A stretch of DNA of 64,000 bases, taken from positions 388,805 to 452,804 of the forward strand of contig NZ_JAERMK010000001.1 of NCBI RefSeq assembly GCF_016918015.1, in the 5' to 3' direction. The notes under the pieces are model-generated. The model was not told the origin of the DNA. It ran no database searches and saw nothing but the letters and a program-made list of their open reading frames with translations. The first letter of the stretch is position 1. The number at the start of each line of letters is the position of its first letter. The translations under genes and the position numbers were made by a program. Origin of the DNA: Glycomyces sp. YM15. GTDB taxonomy: Bacteria; Actinomycetota; Actinomycetes; Mycobacteriales; Micromonosporaceae. Shown here piece after piece: positions 51,913 to 60,523 of the stretch.

Positions 51913-51958
51913 GCCGAACGGGGCCGGCGGGGCGAGTGCCCCGCCGGCCCCGTTCGGC
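51913..51958. terminator. Long perfect terminator after tetR
   Basis: A 21-bp perfect stem (51913-51933 with 51938-51958, loop GAGT) lies between the tetR gene and the convergent small-protein gene at 51990; it probably works for both. Confidence 0.9.
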
Positions 51959-51989
51959 CTGTCTCACAGTGGTTCGCTCAGCCGGCGGC

Positions 51990-52400
51990 TCAGCAGTCGC
52001 GCAGCTCCGGCGACTGGTTGAGCAGCTGCCCGCGAGGGGAGATGAACTTGCGGTACGTGTCCGAGTCGACCTCCGCCAGCGGGAACGCCGCGATACGGTG
52101 GCAGTTCTGGAACGCGAGCTTCACGCCGTAGTGGCGCTCGAGCGCACCGCGCATCGAGTCCGAGGCCAGCACCCGCAGCAGCTGGCCGCGGGACTGCTCG
52201 TCCGGCGGCGGCGTGGTGTTGTCGGCGAACTGCGTCGAGCCGCTCGACGAGACCACCCCGTTCTTCAGGTCGTTGACGACCTTCGCGATGAGCTCCCACG
52301 CGAACGGCAGCGACTGCTTGACGCAGTCGATGAAGTCGGCGTCGCCGACCTCCCCGGCCTCGGCCTTGTGCAGCAGGTCTTCAGAGACGTCAAGGGACAT
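51990..52400 (-). CDS. Conserved-looking small cytoplasmic protein of unknown function
   Basis: A 136-residue soluble protein that I cannot assign. It has an acidic helical N-terminus (DVSEDLLHKAEAGEVGDADF), a central VVNDLKNGVV, and a C-terminal part with several Cys (KLAFQNCHRIAAFPLAEVD, ending RDC). ATG 52400 has an excellent Shine-Dalgarno (GAGAGGAGAA) and is preferred over an upstream in-frame Met. It lies 147 bases downstream of the CooC-like gene on the same strand and may be part of its operon. Confidence 0.65.
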   Translation of the reverse strand: MSLDVSEDLLHKAEAGEVGDADFIDCVKQSLPFAWELIAKVVNDLKNGVVSSSGSTQFADNTTPPPDEQSRGQLLRVLASDSMRGALERHYGVKLAFQNCHRIAAFPLAEVDSDTYRKFISPRGQLLNQSPELRDC

Positions 52401-52547
52401 GCGTTCTCCTCTCGGTTCGAATCGGTTCATTGTGCTCGGTCGCGGTGACTCTCCGCTGTCGGGAAATCGACGCAGACAGGTCCTGAAACAGTTCAGTCCG
52501 ATGTGCGAGCGTCCAGGCGGGCCGCACGGCGCTGTGCGGCCCTCCGG

Positions 52548-53516
52548 TCAGACCGTCTGGGCGCGGAGCAGGTGCTCCCCGAGGACGAATCCGGGCACGA
52601 TCTGGTCGGCGAGGTCCACGCCGGCGCGGTCGTTGCCCCAGGCCAGCGCGGCCTTGCGGTGGAAGTCGTGGGCTTGGCGGGTGAATTTGGCCCAGTCCTT
52701 GCCGTCGGCGACGGCCCGTTCGCGGGCGGCGTCGAGGACGGCGAGGTTGTCGGGTTCGAGCGCGTCGACGGGGCCGACGCTGCCGCGTTCGGCGGCCTTG
52801 ACGTACTTGGAGCGCGTGCACCAGCCGATGAGGGCGTCGCCGACGTGCCCGCGGAGGAACGCGATGTCGTCTTCGTCGTCGATCTTGTTGCCGATCACGG
52901 AGATGCGGACGTCGTAGTCTTCGGCGTAGCCGAGGTACTGCTTGTAGACGCCGACGCTGCGGAGGGTCGGTTCGCACACCAGGAAGGTGTGGTCGAAGCG
53001 GGTGAACATGCCGGAGGCGAAGGCTTCGGCGCCGGCGACCATGTCGACGACGACGAATTCGCCGGTGCTGTCGACGAGGTGGTTGAGGAGGAGTTCGACG
53101 GCGCCCACTTTGGAGTGATAGCAGGAGACGCCGAGGTCGTCGTCGACGAAGCCGCCGGTGGCGGCGAAGCGGATGCCGTCGTGTTCGGTGAAGAGGGTGT
53201 CGAAGACCGGGTTGGATTCGCCGACGGCGAGGAGTCGGGAGCCGGGTCCGGGCGGGGTGGTCTTGAGCATGAGATCGGCGGACGGGATGAGCGGGTTGGA
53301 GCCGCGCAGGTAGTCCTTGATGTCGCCCAGGTGCTCGCCGAGGACGGGGCCCATGGCGGCGGCTTCGGGGTCGAGGCCGAGTGCGGCGGCGAGGTGTTGG
53401 TTGATGTCGGCGTCGATGGCCATGACCGGGTGTCCGAGTGCGGCGGCGCGGCGTGCGAACAGCGAGGCCATGGTGGTCTTGCCGGAGCCGCCCTTGCCGA
53501 CGAAGGCGAGTTTCAT
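52548..53516 (-). CDS. CooC/MinD-like P-loop ATPase
   Basis: A 322-residue SIMIBI-class ATPase. The deviant Walker A KGGSGKTT (residues about 8-15) starts the protein, IDADINQHL is the switch region, and FVVVDMVAG is Walker B. Overall layout follows CooC-type metal-insertion or ParA/MinD-like partner ATPases. No CO dehydrogenase, hydrogenase or septum genes are nearby, so the role is open. ATG 53516 has GGGGGA upstream. The upstream 60 bases are AT-rich for this genome (TACTATTGAAATCAG, CATTAT on the minus strand) and probably contain the promoter. Confidence 0.8.
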   Translation of the reverse strand: MKLAFVGKGGSGKTTMASLFARRAAALGHPVMAIDADINQHLAAALGLDPEAAAMGPVLGEHLGDIKDYLRGSNPLIPSADLMLKTTPPGPGSRLLAVGESNPVFDTLFTEHDGIRFAATGGFVDDDLGVSCYHSKVGAVELLLNHLVDSTGEFVVVDMVAGAEAFASGMFTRFDHTFLVCEPTLRSVGVYKQYLGYAEDYDVRISVIGNKIDDEDDIAFLRGHVGDALIGWCTRSKYVKAAERGSVGPVDALEPDNLAVLDAARERAVADGKDWAKFTRQAHDFHRKAALAWGNDRAGVDLADQIVPGFVLGEHLLRAQTV

Positions 53517-53575
53517 TGTCGTGGTCCCCCACCAGTTGATAATGGTTTCTGATTTCAATAGTAGGGTATCAGGGC
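53517..53575 (-). promoter_or_regulatory. AT-rich promoter region of the CooC-like gene
   Basis: On the minus strand the order is TACTAT, TTGAAATCAG, AACCATTATCAA, then the GGGGGA Shine-Dalgarno. TTGA...TCAA ends form a loose inverted repeat, which might be a regulator site. This is among the least GC-rich stretches of the window. Confidence 0.4.
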
Positions 53576-53688
53576 CCGAATGTGCCTGTGCCTCATATGT
53601 ACCGGTTGCGGAGCGTGACGCGGAAGTGCCCGGTCTGGTTGCATCGGCGCTCTTCCGTGGCGGCGGGCCGGCCGTGCCGCACCGACGG

Positions 53689-53724
53689 CGAGGGCCCCGT
53701 CGCGGTGATGCGACGGGGCCCTCG
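53689..53724 (-). terminator. Terminator of the glu operon
   Basis: A perfect 15-bp stem (53689-53703 with 53710-53724, loop GGTGAT) lies 29 bases past the gluD stop on the minus strand. Confidence 0.8.
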
Positions 53725-53753
53725 GTAGTGCGTGGTGCGTGATGTGCGGCGTG

Positions 53754-54653
53754 CTACTCGGCGATGACGGCGGCCTGTTCGATCTGGTGGACGCGCGCGG
53801 CCGGAGCGGCGGTCTTCTTGCGCAGGCGCCGCTCGGCCAGGACCACCAGCTTCGAGAGGGCGTAGGCCAGCACGAAGTAGATGAACGCGGCGATGACGAG
53901 CGCCTGCAGGAAGGAGTTGCTGTAGTCGCGGCCGATGATGTTGGCCGAGTGCAGCAGCTCGGGATAGGTGATGACGTAGCCGAGCGACGTGTCCTTGAGG
54001 AGGATCACCAGCTGCGCCAGCACCGCCGGGAGCATGTTCCGCAGCACCTGCGGCAGCACGATCAGCCGCTGGACCTGCCCGTGGCTCAGGCCGACCGCGT
54101 ACCCGGCCATGGCCTGGCCCGGCGGCAGCGCCGCGACGCCGGCGCGGAGGATCTCGGCGAGCACCGCGCCGTTGTAGATGCCCAGGCCCAGAACGAGGAA
54201 CGTGAGGCGCCGGGCGTCGCTGGACCAGCCGAGGGTCTCGGAGGTGAAACCGAAGTACCCGTCGATGGTGAAGGAGATCCAGATGAGGAGGATCAGCGGC
54301 AGGGCCCGGAAGAACTGGACGTACGCGGTGGAGGCCCAGCGGGTCAGGCCGAACCGCGAGATCCGTCCGAAGCCGAAGACCACGCCGAGGACCAGCGCGA
54401 GGATCGCGCCGAGCGCGAAGGCGGTGAGGGTGTCGAGGATCGCGGGGATCCAGGTGGTCTTGACGACCAGCGCGTCCAGGGGGTTGACCCACCGGGACTG
54501 CTCGAAGAAGCCTTCGCCGGCGAGCACGCTGGCGACGTAGGCCAGCACGCCCAGGATGACGACTGCGGAGATGATGGAGGCGATGTTCGAATTGCGGCGG
54601 CCCTTGGGGCCGAGCGCGTCGAACAGGACCGTGCTCTCGTGCTGTCTGCTCAT
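53754..54653 (-). CDS. gluD: Glutamate/amino acid ABC transporter permease (GluD-like)
   Basis: A 299-residue HisM-family permease with five to six helices and the EAA-type loop GVAALPPGQAMAGYAVGLSHGQ, which contacts the ATPase. It pairs with GluC to form the channel. The N-terminus is about 40 residues longer than GluC and the C-terminus is basic then alanine-rich. ATG 54653 lies 13 bases after the gluC stop. It is the last gene of gluABCD, whose order matches the Corynebacterium glutamate importer. Confidence 0.88.
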   Translation of the reverse strand: MSRQHESTVLFDALGPKGRRNSNIASIISAVVILGVLAYVASVLAGEGFFEQSRWVNPLDALVVKTTWIPAILDTLTAFALGAILALVLGVVFGFGRISRFGLTRWASTAYVQFFRALPLILLIWISFTIDGYFGFTSETLGWSSDARRLTFLVLGLGIYNGAVLAEILRAGVAALPPGQAMAGYAVGLSHGQVQRLIVLPQVLRNMLPAVLAQLVILLKDTSLGYVITYPELLHSANIIGRDYSNSFLQALVIAAFIYFVLAYALSKLVVLAERRLRKKTAAPAARVHQIEQAAVIAE

Positions 54654-54666
54654 GAGTCACCCGCTC

Positions 54667-55323
54667 TCATCGGACGAAGGCGGTGCGTCGCTCGATGAGC
54701 CGCACCAGGTAGCTGAGGATGAAGGCGATCAGCAGGTAGCTGACGGTGACGCCGATGACGACGCCCCAGAGGTCGAAGCGGCTCTCGTTGTCCTCGATGA
54801 GCCGCCGGGACTGGGCGGTGAGCTCGGCGACGCCGATGGCGAGCACCAGGGCGCTGTTCTTGACCAGGGCGATCAGGAGCGAGCCGAGGGGTGGGATGAC
54901 GGCGCGGACGGCCTGCGGCAGGATCACCGTGCCCAGCGACTGCCCGAACGTGAGCCCGACAGACCTCGCGGCCTCGGCTTGGCCGAGCGGGATCGAGTTG
55001 ATGCCCGAGCGCAGTGTCTCGCCGACGAACGCGCCGGTGTACATGCCGAGGCCGAGCAGCGCCCAGACCCAGTTGTCGGCCACGATGCCGACCTTCGGCA
55101 GGCCGAAGTACATGATGAACAGGACCGCCAGGAGCGGGATGTTCCGGAACAGCTGGGTGTAGGCGTTGGCCGCCCAGCGCGCCGGGAGGGCGGGGCTCAC
55201 GTGCATGATCACCAGGATCGTGCCGATGACCAGGGCGATGGTGTAGCTGGAGAGCGTGACCCACACGGTGGTCCAGGCGCCCCTGCCCAGGGCCGCCACC
55301 ATGAGGTCGAAATTGTCGAACAA
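54667..55323 (-). CDS. gluC: Glutamate/amino acid ABC transporter permease (GluC-like)
   Basis: A 218-residue HisM-family permease with about five helices and the EAA loop GINSIPLGQAEAARSVGLTFGQ. The start is a TTG at 55323: GGAGGAG sits 6 bases upstream, and the first in-frame ATG is seven codons further in, without a Shine-Dalgarno. TTG initiation may lower its output relative to the binding protein. A hairpin lies between gluB and this gene. Confidence 0.88.
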   Translation of the reverse strand: MFDNFDLMVAALGRGAWTTVWVTLSSYTIALVIGTILVIMHVSPALPARWAANAYTQLFRNIPLLAVLFIMYFGLPKVGIVADNWVWALLGLGMYTGAFVGETLRSGINSIPLGQAEAARSVGLTFGQSLGTVILPQAVRAVIPPLGSLLIALVKNSALVLAIGVAELTAQSRRLIEDNESRFDLWGVVIGVTVSYLLIAFILSYLVRLIERRTAFVR

Positions 55324-55343
55324 GCGGACTCCTCCATAAGGCG

Positions 55344-55378
55344 GGCGGCGGCGGCCGCTTCACGCGGGCGCCGCCGCC
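55344..55378 (-). terminator. Intercistronic hairpin between gluB and gluC
   Basis: A 10-bp GGC/GCC-repeat stem (55344-55353 with 55369-55378) lies just past the gluB stop. In amino acid importers such structures commonly attenuate or stabilise the message so that the binding protein is made in excess. Confidence 0.55.
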
Positions 55379-55396
55379 GTACCGAATGTTGCTGAC

Positions 55397-56329
55397 CTAG
55401 TAGCGGTTCGGGACCGGCATCTCGGCCGGGGTCGGCATGCCGGCGGCGCCGAAGGTCAGGTCGAAGGCCTTCTGCCAGTCGCCGTTGGCGATGGCCTCGT
55501 CGATCATGTCGTCGATGAACAGGCGCGCGTCGGTCTCGCCGAGCTTCATGCCGATGCCGTAGGGCTCCTCGGTGAAGATGTTCGCGGAGTCGAGGACGCG
55601 GAACGCGTCGGGCTTGTCGACGGTGAAGCCGTAGAGGATGGTCTCGTCGGTGCTGACCGCGTCGGTCTGGCCGTTCTCGAGCGCCTCGGCGCAGGCGGCG
55701 TAGTCGGCGAGCGGCGTGATCGTGGCTTCCGGGTTCTCCTTGGCCAGGTTGTCGATCGAGCCTGAGCCCTCGGCGATGCAGACGTCCTTGCCGGCGAGGT
55801 CGGCCACCGAGTTGATGTCGGTGTTGTCGGCGGCGACCATGACGTTCTGGCCGGTGTCGAAGTACGGGCCGGCGAAGTCGAACTTCTCGAGCCGCTCGGG
55901 GTACATCGAGTAGGACGCGATGACCACGTCGACGGTGCCGTCGTTGATGTAGGTCTCGCGGTTCTGCGAGGTGGTCTCGACGAACTGGAGGTTGGCGTCG
56001 TCGCCCTCCTCGTCGACGGTGCCGAAGATGCGCTGCGCCAGCAGGCGTCCCATTTCGGCGTCGAAGCCCTCGATCTTGCCGGTGGCGGTGTTCTTCTGGC
56101 CGATGAGCGGCTGGTCGAACTTGGAGCCGACGACGAGGACGCCCTTGTCCTGGATCTGCTTGATCAGGCCGTCTGGGATCTCGGAGGCCTGCTCCATGGA
56201 GTAGGCGCCGACCTCGTCCTCGAGCTTGTCCTGGTCCTCCTGGTCCTGGCTGGCTTCGCCAGAGCAGGCAGCGAGCGACATGGCCACGGCGGCCATGGCC
56301 GCGACGGCGGTTCTACGGAACATGCGCAT
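55397..56329 (-). CDS. gluB: Glutamate/amino acid-binding lipoprotein (GluB-like)
   Basis: A 310-residue family-3 solute-binding protein. The signal ends in Leu-Ala-Ala-Cys with the lipidated C22, so it is tethered outside the membrane through Lgt. After an acidic linker comes the SBP_bac_3 fold: GVLVVGSKFDQPLIGQ, GFDAEMGRLLAQR, VDVVIASYSM and the inter-lobe NGQTDAVSTDETILYG. The glutamate specificity is inferred from operon order. ATG 56329 follows AAAGGA; a second Met two codons later is possible. Confidence 0.9.
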   Translation of the reverse strand: MRMFRRTAVAAMAAVAMSLAACSGEASQDQEDQDKLEDEVGAYSMEQASEIPDGLIKQIQDKGVLVVGSKFDQPLIGQKNTATGKIEGFDAEMGRLLAQRIFGTVDEEGDDANLQFVETTSQNRETYINDGTVDVVIASYSMYPERLEKFDFAGPYFDTGQNVMVAADNTDINSVADLAGKDVCIAEGSGSIDNLAKENPEATITPLADYAACAEALENGQTDAVSTDETILYGFTVDKPDAFRVLDSANIFTEEPYGIGMKLGETDARLFIDDMIDEAIANGDWQKAFDLTFGAAGMPTPAEMPVPNRY

Positions 56330-56379
56330 TCGGATGTGTCCTTTCCTAACGGGCGAACGGTGTGGTGGTTTCGGGTGGC

Positions 56380-57135
56380 TCAGTGGGTCATGACCTTGGC
56401 CAGGAAGTCCTGGGCGCGCTCGGTCTGCGGGTTGTCGAAGAACTCGTCCGGCGTGGCGGTCTCGACGATCTGGCCTTCCGCCATGAACACGACCCGGTTG
56501 GCGGCGCGGCGGGCGAAGCCCATCTCGTGGGTGACCACGACCATCGTCATGCCCTCGCGGGCGAGGTCCTGCATGACGTCGAGGACCTCGTTGATCATCT
56601 CGGGGTCGAGCGCGGAGGTCGGCTCGTCGAACATCATGAGCTTCGGGTCCATCGCGAGGCCGCGGGCGATCGCGACGCGCTGCTGCTGGCCGCCGGAGAG
56701 CTGCGACGGGAAGGCGTCGGCCTTCTCCGACAGGCCCACGCGCTCGAGGAGCTGGCGGGCGCGGGCGTCGGCTTTCGCCTTCGGCGTGCGGCGCACTTTG
56801 ATCGGACCGAGTGTGATGTTCTGCAGCACCGTGAGGTGCGCGAACAGGTTGAAGTGCTGGAAGACCATGCCGACGTCGGCGCGCAGGTTCGCCAGCGCGC
56901 GGCCCTCGGCCGGGAGCGGCTTGCCGGCCACGGTGATATCGCCACTGTCGACGGTCTCGAGCCGGTTGATGGTGCGGCACAGGGTGGATTTTCCGGAGCC
57001 TGAGGGTCCGATGAGGACCACCACCTCGCCGTCCTCCACGGTCAGGTCGATGTCCTTGAGCGCGTGCAGGTCTCCGAAGTGCTTGTTGACGCCGGAGATG
57101 CTGACCATCGGTGTCTTCGGCTGCGTTGCTTCCAT
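56380..57135 (-). CDS. gluA: Glutamate/amino acid ABC transporter ATPase (GluA-like)
   Basis: A 251-residue polar amino acid transporter ATPase. Walker A is GPSGSGKST (near 41-49), Q-loop MVFQHFNLF, signature LSGGQQQR, Walker B LMMFDEPTSALD and H-loop VVVTHEMGFARR. First gene of gluABCD. ATG 57135 follows AGGGAC; M10 is an alternative. Upstream, TACTAT (57210-57205, minus strand) is a likely -10 element. Confidence 0.93.
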   Translation of the reverse strand: MEATQPKTPMVSISGVNKHFGDLHALKDIDLTVEDGEVVVLIGPSGSGKSTLCRTINRLETVDSGDITVAGKPLPAEGRALANLRADVGMVFQHFNLFAHLTVLQNITLGPIKVRRTPKAKADARARQLLERVGLSEKADAFPSQLSGGQQQRVAIARGLAMDPKLMMFDEPTSALDPEMINEVLDVMQDLAREGMTMVVVTHEMGFARRAANRVVFMAEGQIVETATPDEFFDNPQTERAQDFLAKVMTH

Positions 57136-57204
57136 TCGTGTCCCTGTTGTCGTGTGCAACCCTCGACTGGCGCGGGGCGAGCGGATTGTCTGAAGTACCT
57201 GGAA

Positions 57205-57210
57205 ATAGTA
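57205..57210 (-). promoter_or_regulatory. Candidate -10 element of the glu operon
   Basis: TACTAT on the minus strand, 70 bases before gluA, in an AT-rich pocket. The 250-base gap to lipB also holds an AT-rich stretch TTTTATAAAG (57277-57286), which may belong to the lipB promoter. Confidence 0.35.
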
Positions 57211-57385
57211 GTGTGACAGCTCACGCGCGGTTAGCGGGGCGGCCCCAGCCGCAACTCGTCGGCAGTTGAGCAACAGTTTTATAAAGAACGACTTTCACAT
57301 AACGGGTGCGACTCGCGGTTGGAACATGCGTGACGCGCACGGCGTCCGGTGGCCGGGCGGGCGTTGCGGGGATTAGTGTCGTTGC

Positions 57386-58057
57386 ATGACCGCAACCGTG
57401 GGAACCGCGAGCGTCGCAGGCGGGAAGATCACCGTCGAACGGCGCGGCCTGGTGGACTACCAGGAGGCCTGGGACTACCAGAAGGAGCTGCAGCAGCGGC
57501 GGATCGACGACGAGATCGGCGATACGGTGCTGCTCCTCGAGCATCCGAGTGTGTACACCGCCGGGCGGCGGACCGAGACGTGGGCGCTGCCGCAGGACGG
57601 CACGCCTGTCGTCACCGTCGACCGGGGCGGGCAGATCACCTGGCACGGGCCGGGGCAGATCGTGGGCTACCCGATCATGAAGATGCGCAACAAGGTCGAC
57701 GTCGTCGGGTACGTGCGGCGGGTCGAGGACACGATCGCGGCGGTCTGCCACGAGTTCGGGGTGACCTCGGCGCGCGGGCGGATGCACGACCGCACGGGCG
57801 TGTGGCTCCCGGAGGACGACAAGGGCCCGGAGCGGAAGATCTGCGCGATCGGCGTGCGGGTGCGGTGGGCGACCACGATGCACGGTTTCGCGTTGAACTG
57901 CAACCCGGACATGAGCCACTGGGAGCGGATCGCGCCGTGTGCGATCACCGATGCGGAGGTCACGAGCCTGTCGCAGGAGTTGGGCCGTGACGTGACGGTC
58001 GAGGAGGTCCTGCCGGTGGTGGAGAGGCATCTCGGGCTGCTGCTCGAGGGCGACTGA
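57386..58057 (+). CDS. lipB: Lipoyl(octanoyl) transferase (LipB)
   Basis: A 223-residue transferase that moves octanoyl from ACP to lipoyl domains, before LipA. The catalytic pair is C185 in [14 protein letters not shown] and K151 in [25 protein letters not shown] is the family signature. ATG 57386. It is divergent from the glu operon and 33 kb from lipA, with which it is often adjacent. It should be needed for AceE complex activity. Confidence 0.95.
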   Translation: MTATVGTASVAGGKITVERRGLVDYQEAWDYQKELQQRRIDDEIGDTVLLLEHPSVYTAGRRTETWALPQDGTPVVTVDRGGQITWHGPGQIVGYPIMKMRNKVDVVGYVRRVEDTIAAVCHEFGVTSARGRMHDRTGVWLPEDDKGPERKICAIGVRVRWATTMHGFALNCNPDMSHWERIAPCAITDAEVTSLSQELGRDVTVEEVLPVVERHLGLLLEGD

Positions 58058-58067
58058 AGGCTTTGGT

Positions 58068-58115
58068 GGAACGGGCGCGGCGCCCGGCTCGATGCGGGCC
58101 GCCGCGTCCGTTTCC
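58068..58115. terminator. Imperfect hairpin between lipB and the DUF1023 gene
   Basis: Complementary arms GGAACGGGCGCGGCGCCCG and CGGGCCGCCGCGTCCGTTTC pair with a few mismatches in the 64-base convergent gap; likely bidirectional. Confidence 0.5.
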
Positions 58116-58121
58116 TGTCGT

Positions 58122-59504
58122 CTAGGAGCAGGCTTCGTAGGGTTCGGGCTGCTCGGCGGCGAGTTCGGGGGTTTCGCCGAGGAGGACCTTGAAGATGTTG
58201 TTCCAGGCGTCGGATTCGGGGTAGAAGATCTCCGAGTGCGAGTGGACGCCTTCGACGGGTTTGCCGGAGATGCCTTGGTCGGCGAGGCTGAGGCCGTAGT
58301 CGTCAACGGCGTCGGGGGCGTCCGAGAGGTTGCCGGTGACGAGGTTGCGGTTGCCGGGGAAGTCGTCGGGGTCGGCGCCGTGGCCGAGGAGCGGCACGTA
58401 GGGCATGCCCTGGACGTAGGAGATGGGGTCGCCGGGGCCGGTGATCGAGTAGCGGGGGCGGCAGGGCTCGGTGTAGTCGGCGGGGCTGTAGACGTCGTTG
58501 CCCATGCCGGCGGAGGCGATGTGGAGGACTCGGTCGGCTTCGAGGTCGTAGGTTTCGGCGTAGCCGATGACGGCGCCGCCGTAGGAGTGGCCGGTGAGGG
58601 TGAGCGGGGTGTCTTCGCCGATCTGGTTGCGCAGGTCGAACGTGAAGGAGGCGAGGCTTTCGGCGGCGACCTGGGACCATGAGGCCCAGGATTCCTCGAT
58701 CCAGCCGGAGGGCCAGGAGGCGGCGGCCCAGACGACGATGGCGAGTTCGCCGTCGGCGGCGTCGACGAAGGATTTCGCGCGGTTGTAGTAGAGCTCGAAG
58801 TTCTCGCTGGAGAGGACGGCGGAGCCGCCGGGGACGAGGACGGCGACGTGCTCGGCGGTGTGGAGGTCGCCGACGACTTCGATCCAGGAGCCGTCGCCGT
58901 TGTTGTTGTAGGGGTCGAGGTAGAGGAACCGGCGGTCGGTGCCGACGAGGGCTTGGAGCTCTTCGCGGGCGGGGCGCTCGGCTTCGTCGGTCCAGGGCCG
59001 TGAAGGGCTGTCGTAGGCGGTGGAGGCCGTGGTGGTGGCTTCGAGGATGAGCTGGTTGGCGGTGATGCGGGCGTCGAAGGGGGCGCCGGGCATTTCGGCG
59101 ACGACGGCGGGGTAGAGGACGGCGAGCCAGGCGGTGGCGTCCTCGCCGAGGTCGGTGAAGAAGGCGTTGACGTCGAGGGGGTCGAGGTCGCCGCCGGCGT
59201 CGTCGAGGGCGGCGAGGGCGGCGCCGAGCTCGCCGGAGTCGGCGGTGGGTTCGGCGGCGACGAGCGCGGCGGCGGTCGCGGGGTCGGCGAGGGCCGTCTC
59301 GAGTGCGGCGGCGGGGTCGTCGCCGGGGACCGGGGCGTCGGAGCGGAGCGCGGCGAGTTCGCTCGCGGGGTCGGCCGCGAGGACGGGGACCGCTTGAAGC
59401 TGGTCGGCTTCGGCCTCGCCGAGGCGGGTCAGGCCGGCCAGGTAGACGAGCGCGAAAACGGCGACGGCCGTCACGACCGTCGCACGCCACCACCGAAATC
59501 TCAC
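58122..59504 (-). CDS. Secreted/membrane-anchored DUF1023 alpha/beta hydrolase
   Basis: A 460-residue protein. A single N-terminal hydrophobic helix (residues about 7-25, without a clear cleavage site) suggests export or membrane anchoring. Residues about 60-150 are Ala-rich. The C-terminal DUF1023 alpha/beta-hydrolase domain has the nucleophile Ser in TLTGHSYGGAVIG near residue 305, with HIASAGMGNDVYSP and a late His (VEGVHSHSEIF). The substrate is unknown; family members are common in mycobacteria and streptomycetes. GTG 59504 gives the arginine-tryptophan start. Confidence 0.85.
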   Translation of the reverse strand: MRFRWWRATVVTAVAVFALVYLAGLTRLGEAEADQLQAVPVLAADPASELAALRSDAPVPGDDPAAALETALADPATAAALVAAEPTADSGELGAALAALDDAGGDLDPLDVNAFFTDLGEDATAWLAVLYPAVVAEMPGAPFDARITANQLILEATTTASTAYDSPSRPWTDEAERPAREELQALVGTDRRFLYLDPYNNNGDGSWIEVVGDLHTAEHVAVLVPGGSAVLSSENFELYYNRAKSFVDAADGELAIVVWAAASWPSGWIEESWASWSQVAAESLASFTFDLRNQIGEDTPLTLTGHSYGGAVIGYAETYDLEADRVLHIASAGMGNDVYSPADYTEPCRPRYSITGPGDPISYVQGMPYVPLLGHGADPDDFPGNRNLVTGNLSDAPDAVDDYGLSLADQGISGKPVEGVHSHSEIFYPESDAWNNIFKVLLGETPELAAEQPEPYEACS

Positions 59505-59617
59505 CGGGTCAGCCTAACCGGTGACGCCCGGGCGCGGCGAACGCTGCGCGTGTGAGGGGAGCCTCCGGGGCGGGAAAACGGGGACACGGATCGAGGCGCT
59601 GAGGGCCGTGTCGCAGG

Positions 59618-59650
59618 CCCGGTCTCGGCGAAGCTCGCGAGCCGTAATCG
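59618..59650 (+). repeat. Dispersed intergenic repeat R2, copy 3
   Basis: CCCGGTCTCGGCGAAGCTCG then CGAGCCGTAATCGG, matching 13467-13500 and 49779-49812. It is directly followed by an inverted R1 fragment. Confidence 0.65.
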
Positions 59651-59653
59651 GGC

Positions 59654-59688
59654 AGGGTCGCAACCCTGGCACCGGGGTGCGACATTGT
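59654..59688 (-). repeat. Dispersed intergenic repeat R1, copy 4 (partial, inverted)
   Basis: The minus strand reads ATGTCGCACCCCGGTGCCAG then GGTTGCGACCC, matching the first 35 bases of the R1 copies at 33.5-33.7 kb. The second half of R1 is replaced by R2 sequence. Confidence 0.6.
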
Positions 59689-59731
59689 CGGGCGGGTTCC
59701 GCGCGGGGTGGCGCGGTTCACGTGTCGCCGG

Positions 59732-60523
59732 TCAGGCGGCGGTGGCGGTGTAGCGGTTGCCGTTGGCGGTGAGGGTGAGCGGGAGGCCGAAGGCCTTCGA
59801 GAGGGTCTCCGAGGTGAGCGCCGCCGCGATCGGGCCGGCGGCGACCACGCCGCCGCCGGAGAGGACCAGCGCGTGCGTGAACCCGGGCGGGATCTCCTCC
59901 ACGTGGTGGGTCACGAGGACCAGCGCCGGCGCGGCCTCGTCGCGGGCGAGGCCCGCGAGGGTCGCCACGAGCGCTTCGCGTGCGCCCAGGTCGAGGCCGG
60001 CGGCGGGCTCGTCGAGGAGCAGCAGTTCAGGGTCGGTCATGAGCGCCCGGGCGATGAGGACGCGCTTGCGCTCGCCCTCCGAGAGCGTCCCGAACAGCCT
60101 GTCGGCGAGCTGCGCGACACCGAGCCAGCGCATGAGCGACGCGGCCCGCTCGTCGTCCTGCGGGTCGTACTCCTCGCGCCAGTGGCCCATCATGCCCCAG
60201 GCGGCGGTGCGGACCACGTCGAAGGCCTTCTCGTCGTTCGGGATGGCGTCGGCGACCTGGGTGGTGGTCAGGCCGATGCGCGGGCGCAGTTCGAACACGT
60301 CGACGCGGCCGAGGCGCTCGCCGAGGATCTCCACCACGCCCGAGGTCGGGTGGTTGCGGGCGGCCGCTAGGTTGAGCAGCGTCGTCTTCCCGGCGCCGTT
60401 GGGGCCGAGGACGACCCAGCGCTGTGCGGCGTCGACTTGCCAGTCGACGCCGTCGAGGAGCTGGTTGCCGCCGCGTCGGACGGTGACGCCGGACAGGTCG
60501 AGGACGCGTTCAGACTGAGCCAC
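59732..60523 (-). CDS. Stand-alone ABC transporter ATPase
   Basis: A 263-residue ATPase: Walker A GPNGAGKTT near 40, signature LSEGERKR, Walker B LLLLDEPAAGLD, H-loop VTHHVEEIP. No membrane partner gene is adjacent. The family (ModF/YheS-like single-domain cytoplasmic ATPases, often annotated iron-complex type) is common in actinobacteria. Divergent from another ABC gene pair across 238 bases in which I see no clear promoter. Confidence 0.85.
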   Translation of the reverse strand: MAQSERVLDLSGVTVRRGGNQLLDGVDWQVDAAQRWVVLGPNGAGKTTLLNLAAARNHPTSGVVEILGERLGRVDVFELRPRIGLTTTQVADAIPNDEKAFDVVRTAAWGMMGHWREEYDPQDDERAASLMRWLGVAQLADRLFGTLSEGERKRVLIARALMTDPELLLLDEPAAGLDLGAREALVATLAGLARDEAAPALVLVTHHVEEIPPGFTHALVLSGGGVVAAGPIAAALTSETLSKAFGLPLTLTANGNRYTATAA

